Program-made: the position numbers and the translations under genes
Part shown: positions 20,900 through 30,755 of the stretch, one piece after another
Position numbering within the stretch: position 1 is the first letter of the stretch
Layout of the letters: the number at the start of each line of letters is the position of its first letter
The notes under the pieces: model-generated
Databases searched by the model: none
What the model saw: the letters and a program-made list of their open reading frames with translations, nothing else
What the model was told of the DNA's origin: nothing
Origin: Morinoia aosen
Lineage: Eukaryota; Arthropoda; Malacostraca; Amphipoda; Talitridae
Direction: 5' to 3'
Assembly (NCBI GenBank): GCA_030386875.1
Contig: CM059560.1
Span: forward strand, 32,854,183-32,918,182
DNA: 64,000 nt

Positions 20900-21271
20900 C
20901 TATTTCCGATGGAAATTTACGCACAATTTCATGACGCAGTGGTCTCCTTCCTGCTCCAGGTCGACACGCGCTTTGTAGGGCACTCCCAAGGGTATATGCA
21001 AATCCAAATTATAAGAATTCAGCAGAGTTTCTTCAGGGATACGTTTTACCACGAATCTAAAAACGTTATTATATACTTGCGGTGCTTGTTCAATTTCTCT
21101 TCCCGTTGCCGCAATATTCTCCATAGCAGAGTCGTCGAGTTTACCAAAAATATTCACGTCACACGAAGCGAAGCGTAGACCACCACACGGAGAACTTTCA
21201 CTAACCTCCGTAGACACGCGATCTTCAAAATCGCCGTTGATAAACCAGGCGGAAATTTCCGATTTCGTCAA
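20900..21271 (-). CDS. 123-codon leader ORF upstream of gag
   Basis: The ORF begins 84 bases inside the 5' LTR edge, in the sense orientation. Its product (starting MTKSEISAWFINGDFEDRVS) is acidic in the first half, with mixed, non-repetitive composition and no membrane segment or zinc motif. Such balanced composition inside an AT-rich leader suggests real coding selection, possibly for a small regulatory protein or the first exon of a spliced product; a possible donor TGC|GTAAAT lies near its 3' end. I recognise no family. It could also act merely as an upstream ORF that regulates gag translation. Confidence 0.4.
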   Translation of the reverse strand: MTKSEISAWFINGDFEDRVSTEVSESSPCGGLRFASCDVNIFGKLDDSAMENIAATGREIEQAPQVYNNVFRFVVKRIPEETLLNSYNLDLHIPLGVPYKARVDLEQEGDHCVMKLCVNFHRK

Positions 21272-21334
21272 TCACCGTAGTCGCTGCATCCAAATCACAG
21301 CACAAGTACCAAGTATAATTTCACGTCGTGGGTA

Positions 21335-21351
21335 CGTACTCACTGCCACCA
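21335..21351 (-). promoter_or_regulatory. primer-binding site, probably tRNA-Leu
   Basis: Three bases after the 5' LTR, the minus strand reads TGGTGGCAGTGAGTACG. TGG complements the universal tRNA CCA end, and TGGTGGCAG fits the 3' end of animal tRNA-Leu species as I remember them. Position and TGG start are firm; the tRNA identity is tentative. Confidence 0.7.
21338..21343 (-). promoter_or_regulatory. candidate 5' splice site GTGAGT in leader
   Basis: A consensus intron start, CA|GTGAGT, overlaps the primer-binding site on the minus strand, with the exon ending at 21344. Retroviruses place their major splice donor just after this region. Together with the acceptor at 13693 it could give a spliced mRNA for the 3' accessory ORF. 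Confidence 0.4.
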
Positions 21352-21354
21352 GTA

Positions 21355-21576
21355 TGCCGTTCTCAGGGTGGGTAGTAAGTAGACGAGTAGAGTTTCAGCG
21401 TGTACTTGACGTAGAGACAGGAACACCAAATGCGCCCCAAGGGGGCTCCGCACTACCTTATATACATCATATTTGCTTAGGTCAGCATACGCACTGCGGC
21501 GGTATGCACCCAGGGCGTTGACCTGAATACGTACGGACAGATGCACAGAGAGAGTACGCACTTGTGACGGCATACA
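21355..21576 (-). repeat. 5' LTR (222 bp) with promoter
   Basis: Partner of 11248-11469. A TATA-like GTATATAAG lies at 21457-21465, placing transcription start within the LTR on the minus strand. It is directly flanked by the target duplication AATA (21577-21580) and then by satellite DNA. No AATAAA polyadenylation signal is present in the LTR. Confidence 0.95.
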
Positions 21577-22742
21577 AATATCTGATGCTCTAAAGCATGC
21601 CAGTGATGCCTACAATACGCATCCGATGCCCTAAGGCACCTATGAGATGCCCTAAAGCTTGCCAGTGATGCCCCACAGTGCGCATCTGATGCTCTAAGCC
21701 ACATATCAGATACCCTAAAGCATGCCAGTAATGCCCTACAGTGCGCACCTGATGCCATAAAGCATGTCAGTGATGCCCTACAGTGCGCATCTGATGCCCT
21801 AAGCCACATATCAGATACCCTAAAGCATGCCAGTGATGCCCTACAGTGCGCACCTGATGCCCAAAAGCATGTCAGTGATGCCCTACAGTGCGCATCTGGT
21901 GCCCTGAGCCACATATCAGATACCCTAAAGCATGCCAGTGATGCCCTACAGTGCGCATCTGATGCCCTGAGGCACATATCAGATGCCCTAAAGCATGCCA
22001 GTGATGCCCTACAGTGCGCATCTGATGCCCTGAGCCACATATCAGATACCCTAAAGCATGTCAGTGATGCCCTACAGTGCGCATCTGATGCCCTGAGGCA
22101 CATATCAGATACCCTAAAGCATGCCAGTGATGCCCTACAGTGCGCATCTGATGCCCTAAGCCACATATCAGATACCCTAAAGCATGTCAGTGATGCCCTA
22201 CAGTGCGCATCTGGTGCCCTGAGCCACATATCAGATACCCTAAAGCATGCCAGTGATGCCCTACAGTGCGCATCTGATGCCCTGAGGCACATATCAGATG
22301 CCCTAAAGCATGTCAGTGATGCCCTACAGTGCGCATCTGATGCCCTGAGCCACATATCAGATACCCTAAAGCATGTCAGTGATGCCCTACAGTGCGCATC
22401 TGATGCCCTGAGCCACATATCAGATACCCTAAAGCATGCCAGTGATGCCCTACAGTGCGCATCTGATGCCCTGAGGCACATATCAGATACCCTAAAGCAT
22501 GCCAGTGATGCCCTACAGTGCGCATCTAATGCCCTGAGGCACATATCAGATACCCTAAAGCATGCCAGTGATGCCCTACAGTACCCATCTGATGCCCTAA
22601 GCCACATATCAGATACCCTAAAGCATGCCAGTGATGCCCTACAGTGCCCATCTGATGCCCTAAGGCACATATCAGATACCCTAAAGCATGCCAGTGATGC
22701 CCTACAGTGCCCATCTGATGCCCTAAGGCACATATCAGATGC
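21577..22742. repeat. 63-bp satellite made of three 21-bp monomers
   Basis: The period is 63 bp, itself three 21-bp monomers. All start GAT(G/A)CCCT: one continues ACAGTGCGCATCT, one GAGGCACATATCA, one AAAGCATGCCAGT. Several repeats lack one monomer (42-bp units near 21745 and 21860). Copies near the right end carry CCCATCT for GCGCATCT. The 418-codon minus-strand frame is an artefact of the period being a multiple of three. Confidence 0.95.
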
Positions 22743-23390
22743 CTCGAAATCTGAGCACCTCTCTGAACAAATTGGAGTCGTGCGGTAATGACCTCAGCTG
22801 GGAACATTTTACAGAGCAGCGTTCCGCTGATAAAATATTTCGGCGTGCGTTACGGCGGTTCATTAGCGAACGTAAAGCGATATTGCCAGTCCAAAGAATT
22901 ATAAAACTGAATTACGAGGCACCAGTTTTGACCAGAGAACAAAACTGTGTGACACGAATATGCCTTACTTATCAAAGTACGTTGTGCTATTTTAGGCAGA
23001 ATTAAATCCCGTCAGATTATAAAACGAGTTGAAATTTGTCATGTTATTAAAGACATAATTGAAGTTCAGCCCATTATTAAGGGTCAGGTTATAACAAATC
23101 GTATTATTGTGGCTGTGATTTTAACGCGCCTTGTTGCTACACCATGGCCCACATAACTTTGCACAGTGTGAATATATGCAGTGTGAATATGAGTTGAGTT
23201 AAATAGTTACATTAAAACAATACGACCTCTATTTATATAAAGAAGCGAAAGATGTAGTATTTGAAAGCGTTTGTTAGAAATTGAGGAACTTAAGCGTGGG
23301 GTTTTTGTAAACTCCGCGCTCGTATACACGCTGGTAAAGATAAAGTATTTATGCTCTTTTCTCTGGTTGCCAGTTTAATGAGCGATGTCA
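22743..23390. other. spacer, no gene
   Basis: Ordinary AT-rich sequence between two arrays. An 88-codon frame (22739-23005, +) has no recognisable features. Nothing else was seen. Confidence 0.5.
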
Positions 23391-24614
23391 CTTATAACAC
23401 AGCAATATCATTCATAACACAACACTATCATTCACAACAAAGCAATTTTATTCACAACACAGGTATATCATTCACAACACAGCAAAATAATTCACAACAT
23501 AGCAATATCATTCACAACACAGCAATATTATTCACAACACAGCAATATCATTCACAACACTGCAATATTATTCACAACACAGCAATATCATTCACAACAC
23601 CGCAATATCATTCACAACACAGCAAAATAATTCACAACACAGCAATATCATTCACAACGCAGCAATATCATTCACTACACAGCAATATCATTCACAACAC
23701 AGCAATATCATTCACAACACAGCAATATCATTCACAACACAGCAATATCATTCACAACACTGCAATATCATTCACAACACATCAATATCATTCACAACAC
23801 AGCAATTTCATTCACAACACAGCAATATCATTCACAACACGGAAATATCATTCACAACACAGCAATATCATTCACAGCACAGCAATATCATTCACGACAC
23901 AGCAATATCATTCATAACACAACAATATCATTCAAAACACAACAACATCATTCACAACACAGCAATATCATTCACAACACGGAAATATCATTCACAACAC
24001 AGCAATATCATTCACAGCACAGCTATATCATTCACGACACAGCAATATCATTCACAACACAACAATATCACTCACAACACAGCAATATCATTCATAACAC
24101 AGCAATATCATTCACAACACAGCAATATCATTCACAACACAACAATATCATTCACAACACAACAACATCATTCACAACACAACAATATCATTCACAACAC
24201 AACAATATCATTCAAATCACAACAATATCATTCACAACACAACAATATCATTCACAACACAATAATATCATTCACAACACAACAATATCATTCAAATCAC
24301 AACAATATCATTCAAAACACAACAATATCATTCACAACACAATAATATCATTCACAACACAGCAATATCATTCACAACTCAACAATATCATTCACAACAC
24401 AACAATATCATTCAAATCACAACAATATCATTCACAACACAACAATATCATTCACAACACAATAATATCATTCACAACACAGCAATATCATTCACAACAC
24501 AACAATATCATTTACAACACAACAATATCATTCACAACACAACAACATCATTCACAACACAACAATATCATTCACAATACAAATATCATTCATGACACAG
24601 CGATATCATTCGTG
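23391..24614. repeat. 20-bp minisatellite, about 60 copies
   Basis: The unit TTCACAACACAGCAATATCA is repeated in exact 20-bp register for 1.2 kb. The left half mostly carries AGCAATATCA and the right half AACAATATCA, so two local families have been homogenised separately. Decayed units occur at both ends. The 188-codon frame over it reads a repeated seven-residue pattern and is not a gene. Confidence 0.97.
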
Positions 24615-25362
24615 ATGGATTGTGTGAGGTCGTATTTTTGCAAGGCATTTACACGCACAAAAACAAGGGAAATCTTAGAACTGTGAACGCTTCGCTCACG
24701 ACACAATACAGCACGCACAAAAGCTCCTGTATGTATGCATTTTAGCATAGAGGGCAAAAGGCAAAGAACTTCTCAGATATTCTCAGCTGAAGTCTGATTT
24801 TTTTCACGGTTGTCCGATGAATATAAACTTGTGTGCTGTTATCAGATGGCAACAAAATTGTCTGTTGTTGTCAGATGGCAATGAATTTTATTTTGAAGTC
24901 TCGTGACAACGATCTCGTCAGTTGATGTCAACGAATTTGTCTGCGGTCACATAGACAAGGACAACAAACCAGCACGGACCACTCCCCAAATGTGCTTCTT
25001 AAGATGTTCCCCTCCAAAGCGCGAACAAATGAGATGGAGGAGTCTGAGCCAAGCTTTAATGGAATTAAGATTTTCATTTTGCATGTTGAGTTAAGGGTGG
25101 AAAAATAAAATATTCTGGTTTAGATCAAAGCCATGAGATCTTCTGACCAAATTTCGTGCAGTGAGAACAGTGGTGTTCGTTGAGCAGTTCTACGTCTCTG
25201 GCTGTAAAATTACTTCGCTAAGTGGGTTGGAATTGTTAACGAGGCAGATTTCGGTACATAGGTGCTCTGTAATGAAGTTGTACATTTCCGTCCTGTGAAA
25301 CGAAATTCTGAACTGAACTGCATACAGAATTGGATTTTTAGTCGAGATTTTTCATTCTACCC
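24615..25362. other. no recognisable gene
   Basis: AT-rich with short frames. A partial direct repeat of ATCAGATGGCAA is visible around 24841-24890. Nothing functional was identified. Confidence 0.45.
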
Positions 25363-25545
25363 AGTCCCACAAAAACCCGAACCGAGTATTTATTTTCCTG
25401 TATCAGTAATACCATATATGAATACCGTAAGCATTCAATTCCTGGCAAAATTTTCCTTTAAAATTAACCTATAGAAAAATATTACTGATTATAACGGTAT
25501 TACTGATCCGGAAAATAAATATTCTGTGCGGGTTTTTGTGGGGCA
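25363..25545. mobile_element. MITE copy 1 (about 183 bp)
   Basis: The left end CCCACAAAAACCCGAACCGA... reappears inverted at the right end (CCCACAAAAACCCGCACAGA...), and inverted similarity extends about 45 bp to TATCAGTAATACC. It is closely similar to 60738-60921. It lies 14 bp before the first recognisable coding sequence of the PLE remnant. Confidence 0.8.
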
Positions 25546-25558
25546 TACTGTTTATGTC

Positions 25559-27482
25559 ACACAATCTACTCCCGGAAGAAAGAAATTCCCTTAGAGCCCT
25601 AAAATAAGATAGCTCAATATCTATAGTTCCGGCAGATAAAGGCCGCACCACGGTTGTGATCGACACCTGAGATTACAAGGAAAAAAAAAAAAAAAAAAAA
25701 AATAGCGGACCACCGAAATGATGCCACTTCGTACCAACTGATTGGGAGAAGTGACTAATCTAATAATGTCAACCAAACGGTGCAAAGGAAATTAAACAAA
25801 ATTTTAAAATATTTAAAAGATAGCTAAATCATGTCAGAGGAATAATACAGGTACCTTTACGCAAATTCAGCAGTAGTCCCTCTATTTTACGCAACAATAA
25901 AAATCCATAAATTGGGTTTCCCAATCAGACCAATTGTATCATTCATTGATACACCGACATACCGTACAGCCTAATTCCTTTCTAAGCTCCTCACCCCTAC
26001 TTCGAACCGAGCAGAGTAAAAAATAAAGCACACCCCAGAAGTAGTAAATATGGTCTCATCTCTGACCATCCCTGCTGATTATAATTCACTTGTCTCGTTC
26101 GACGTTAAAAATTTATTCACGAGCATTCCTTTAAACTTAGCTATCGAAAGCGTACGAACCTTAATTAGTGAAGATGACACCCTTGTTGAGAGAACATGTC
26201 TTAACCCTGCTGAAATTTTAAATCTTGTCAAATGCTGTTTGGAAGCCAGTATTTTTCAATATAATGGATCTCTCTACAGACAAATCAAAGGTGTACCTAT
26301 GGGATCTCCGGTGTCCGTTGTCGTAGCAGAGCTTACGATGTAGCTTCTGGAAAGGAAGATCTTTGAAACCCCTCCCGTCTAGCCCATCTTTAGGAAACGT
26401 TTTGTGGATGATTGTTTAACAGCACTACCAACGACGTCAATTGAAACCTTCCTAAACCATATAAACTCCTTCGATTAATGCATATAATTTACAGCAGAAG
26501 TAGAAAAGGACAACTAAATCCCATTCCTAGACGTTTTAATCCACCGTCAACCAAGTGGATAACTGAAATGCACAGTTTACCGTAAACCAACGACAAATGA
26601 CCGTTATCTGGACTTCGAAAGTTATAACCCCTTGCAATATAAATTGAGTACCGTCAAAACCTTATAACGAAGAGCGTTCTCGATTTGCACAGAAGAAAAT
26701 GAAAAAATCCAAGAATTGAATTTGTTAAAGAAATAACTACGAAATAATGGATACCCCTCTAAAATTATATAAAAATCAGCAACTTTAGTCACAAAACCAG
26801 CCATGCCTCCAGCAACGTCAAGCGATGGTAGAAAATTTGTTTCAGTACCTTATATTAAAGGAGTCACAGAAAGAGTGGCAAAAATTCTCAAACCATTGGA
26901 TATTGTGCTTTGTAGTTAATCCACTCATAGTCTGAAAAATCAACTTTGTAAATTGAAAGATAAAAGGTCCAAGGAAGAGAAAAAAAATGTTGTATACTAA
27001 ATTGACTGCAACCAATGTGCAGCATCATACATAGGAGAGACGGGGAGAACAGCGAAGTAGCGCATTGAGGAACATACACGTTCAATTCAGCTCCGATAAA
27101 TAACAAGTAACGTTTTCCAACACCAGCAAGAAACTGGTCACTAAATGAATACCGAAAATTTTAATATTTTAGCAACGGAGTCGAAAACAATGTCAAGAAA
27201 ATTCATAGAAGCGTGCTACTCTAGGTAAAATTCCACATCAATTAATAGAAGACAAGATATCCCCCCATGTTATTTCCCGATAATAAATAAATTATTACCT
27301 CCAAAATGACAGCATATGTACTTGGAATGATGTCAGTACCAAGTCGAAACCCGCTTAATACTAATTACTTTAGAAGACTGTATCATAGATACGTACGTGT
27401 GTAGCCATATACGTCCAGCTCTTGTGAATGTTTCAGCCCTGATGACGAACTCCACTTGTGAGTTCGAAAGCTTGGCCTAATA
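25559..27482 (+). pseudogene. Penelope-like retroelement remnant (RT + GIY-YIG)
   Basis: Across interrupted frames, the plus strand encodes in order: IVPADKGRTTVVIDT (near 25625), FYATIKIHKLGFPIRPIVS (25889), the RT core SFDVKNLFTSIPLNLAIE (26095), QIKGVPMGSPVSVVVAEL, the catalytic FVDD (26402), IPFLDVLIHR, VYRKPTTNDRYLD, and the endonuclease motif CNQCAASYIGETGRTAK (27010). PKIHKPG-type blocks, FDV, GVPMGSP and GIY-YIG in this order identify a Penelope-like element. Such proteins use a nick made by the GIY-YIG domain to prime reverse transcription. At least eight in-frame stops and a 22-base A run (25681-25702) after VIDT.DYK make it dead. A hammerhead-like motif closes the 3' end. Confidence 0.92.
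27439..27469 (+). ncRNA. hammerhead-ribozyme-like motif at PLE 3' end
   Basis: CTGATGA (27439-27445), one extra base, a 6-bp stem GAACTC/GAGTTC with a 7-nt loop, then GAAA (27466-27469). Penelope-like elements are known to carry hammerhead ribozymes in their terminal repeats, and this lies about 400 bp after the GIY-YIG motif. The extra base between CTGATGA and stem II departs from the textbook spacing, so activity is uncertain. Confidence 0.5.
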
Positions 27483-30400
27483 TATATCTTAACCTGGAAG
27501 AGTTATTTAAAAAACCTAACTGCACATACTGTATATTCTGAAATTTACACATTTGGCGACATCGTTCTAACCCAGAAATAATCTTGGTCTGATTGATTGC
27601 TCATTGCAATCCTGATTGAATTTCTGGCTTTACGTGATCGTGGTCTTAATCCTCCAGCAGATCCCGATTTAATTTTGCTTTTCACTTCCCATTCAGTTCC
27701 AGTTTATCTATTAATCCATTTCACGCTGTTCGACAACAATATCAATAGTTCAACTTCAGACGACTTCGCCTCGATACGTGACAAGTTGAGAATTATTTAC
27801 GTACATTTTGTCCATTCACTAGACCACAGAATTAAATGAAAAGGCATTTGTTCCTCAAACTTTTTTCGAATTCAATTACTTTCGCTGTGTGTATGCGTGT
27901 TTGGTAAATATGAATACCCAAAGTTCACTAATAGTCCAACATTAAAAATACTCCTAATACATCCTTGTTTGAGAATTAAGATGAAAAAAATTCACGTTTC
28001 TCAGGTTCATTTGGCGTTGTTTCGGCATCAACTTTGACACACATCAGCTACCACCGTGAGCAGGTATTATCAACAATTTCTTGCTCAGTAACGGAATTTT
28101 TTACCATTTATTATGACCACAGTGCACCACATTTTAAGTCAAGTAAAGGGTATGAAACCTTCTTTCTGGGAAAACCTCACATTGATTTGATTAATATTGT
28201 AATTATTTTTAATTAAAATTATCCTAGTGTGAGTGCGGGTAAACGTTGCTCTGGGAAGAACATTTATTTTATGTTAAGATTTTATTATCTATACCTGCAT
28301 GTAATTTTACTAGATTCTTTCAATTTTATTCTATGGTAATATTTAGCTGTGTTCAATCATGCTGAGAAGCCTATTTTATAAAACTATACGTACACACCAA
28401 TTGCCATACTATATACATATAAAATATAACTTGGAGCTGATGAGAACATCCACCATTCTTTTGCCGTGGCAGAAGCACAAAATATTTCTTACATAAAAGA
28501 AATCACACAGGAGTGAAAGAACTCCTTATCAAATTTTCCGATTGTGTCCAAAAAATTATTAATTACGCTCCTAAGTATTTCGAAAAAAGACCACCCGCGT
28601 ATATAAATGTCAAAGAGTGGTATAATTTTACCAAAGGGTTAAATAATAGATGTCAGTAGTTTCCAGTTTATTCTTTAAGAATAAAAATGAAAATCTATGC
28701 TAAGAAAAAAGTTGCGTTCATTCAAGTACATTTGTGCCACAAAACAAATGAAGAGTCAAATCAAATCCGCAGATACAACCCACACCCAGGACTCAACCTT
28801 CCCACAACTGGCCTGAAAGTCAAGGAAGTGAACTGGAACAGAACAAATCAGGCGGGCAGAATTGGCGCAAAACGTGTGTGTACAGGACATTGGGCGGCCA
28901 CGACCGGCAGTTTGGGCGTGTTTGTATCGAAGGCGCCAGAGACGACTAAGTGAGGAGATTTACTGCTCCAGAGACAAACGAAGGCAATGTAGGCCGAGGC
29001 CTCATGATTGACTAGTGTCCCTCAGCACGCCAACCCTCACTTACCCACAGCCCTGCCTGTCTTTTCTGAGCCTTCAGTGCTCTTTAATTTGCCGAAGATT
29101 TTCTTGGCCAGTTTTATTGTGGCTTTGCCCCATTTTTAGTATTTTCTTTATATTTCTTATCTGATCAATATAGCTTGATTTTATATAGAAGTTTCTAGTT
29201 CTCATTCTTGTGGTTTTCATGTTTCATTACTGCATTGAATTTACTCTGATGGTTTTGGGGCCTGATTCTCAACGGGTCAGCTCAAGAGCATATGTTCGCT
29301 TTTCTTTCAGTTCTGAATTTTATCTTCATTTTTCTTTTCTTAAATTGAACTGTGCACTCATTTTAACTTATCGCAATTCTCTTTAATTGTCGTTACGATT
29401 ACTTAGATTGAATTTTCATCCCCTCAACATTAGGCGGGAATATCATTTATAGTACATGCATGGAATTTTTATTATCGTCCAATGATATTTCTGTTTCTTC
29501 AAGTACTAACGCTAAATTTTTATATCGTTTCCATTAAGCTTCAAAAAACAAAAAAACAATGAATTGAAAAGAACTATCAGAAAATATTTCCTCGCACTCT
29601 TCGTTTTTGCTTGTGAAACATTTGCGTGAAAAGTATGTGATATTTTAATTCTCAATACCTGCAAAATTGGCGCTTCATTTTACAGTTCTTTTTGCTTCCT
29701 AATTCATGAAAAACTTAGCCACAGAAATAGCTGGAAAACAAATAATATACTGTACAAAAACAAAACTGTACTTCAACTTGAATTTTCTTTTGTTATCAAA
29801 TTCTATTTTGAATCCAATTTAATGATAAATGTTGCCTTAATACCATTTGTGCTCGCATTTCTCAATGTCACTTATCAGAATCTTATAGTTAAATTATACT
29901 ACGTCCTTTTTTGGATTTTTAAATCATCTTAAATGACGGAAAAATGGTTAATACCTTAAACCACAATCGTGAAATAGCTGTTCTAACGTTTGACGCTCAA
30001 TGAAAGCGAAGCAATGCTTCGTCTTTGCTTCATTTGACTGCTTCTAAATATGTTGTCAATCCTCAGAAGTTTGACTGAAAACTTTCGATTAGAGCGAATG
30101 GCTTGCGAACAGAAAGACCAGCTACAAATCAGACGGACTGCCGACAATGAACACAAGAGACTGTTCATTGCATGTGTCGTCTAGGAAAAAAACTCAATAA
30201 TGACTGATATTCGTGGAAACTGTTCTCGAACTAATTTCTCATTACCGTATTTTCGAAAGAATAAAATTCGCGCAAATTGCCTCACGTCTCACGTTTGAGT
30301 GAGGAGCCTTGACTAGAGCCCTATTTTTAGTAAAACATTCAACTCCCTCATTGAAGTAATTCAGTCCAAGCAAGTTGAACCAAGATAGTTTACAGATTTA

Positions 30401-30683
30401 ACGGCGTTTCATAATCATGAAAGACAATTTGTAGCTGGAACACAGAACGTCCAGAGAGACATACTGAGAAGCTGCTTTGACGCAACTTGTCAATTATAAT
30501 TGTCGAGTTACGTCAGAGCATCTCAAAAAGTTTCTTTTGACGTTCTGGAACTCATTCAAATTGAACATTCCCTGGTTACCAGCCGTACCTTGAGAACAGG
30601 GGAGCTAAAGTGTCTTTTCTTTCTTAATATTTTTGTGCACTATTCTCCCTCGATCCATGGGAAGAAAGTGTATTTCATCCCCT
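27483..30683. other. no recognisable gene
   Basis: 3.2 kb of AT-rich DNA with only short frames (longest 88 codons, 28687-28953, +, polar and unrecognised). No tandem array or transposon end was identified. Confidence 0.45.
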
Positions 30684-30755
30684 GGTTTAGCCTAGTGGGA
30701 GAGATGTAGTACGCTGAACTGGCTCATTTAAGATTAGGGGGGTTCATTTACTTAT
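30684..30755 (+). repeat. tRNA-like sequence, possible SINE head
   Basis: A perfect match to the RNA polymerase III A box, TAGCCTAGTGG (30688-30698), is followed 53 nt later by a degraded B box, GGTTCATTTAC (30741-30751). A tRNA cloverleaf does not close convincingly, so a decayed SINE head or tRNA pseudogene is more likely than a working tRNA. Confidence 0.3.

Larger units (their letters stand above)
11248..21576 (-). mobile_element. 10.3-kb Ty3/Gypsy-type LTR retrotransposon, nearly intact
   Basis: A complete element transcribed on the minus strand. The 222-bp LTRs start TG and end CA in the element's orientation and differ at two positions, which implies a recent insertion. The target duplication AATA lies at 11244-11247 and 21577-21580. 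Reading from right to left: 5' LTR, primer-binding site, leader with a 123-codon ORF, gag, -1 frameshift site, protease, in-frame UAA, RT-RNase H-integrase, short ORFs with splice signals, a long A-rich stretch (on the plus strand), polypurine tract, 3' LTR. The order RT, RNase H, integrase and the GPY-like tail place it in the Ty3/Gypsy group. The clade is not assigned. Confidence 0.95.

Noticed and set aside
21477..22733. 418-codon minus-strand frame rich in Cys, Arg and Ala
   Set aside because: It is a direct readout of the 63-bp satellite and runs into the LTR; no start context or domain.
23351..23917. 188-codon frame resembling a Gln/His/Ser-rich protein
   Set aside because: Readout of the 20-bp minisatellite (three units = 60 bp = 20 codons).
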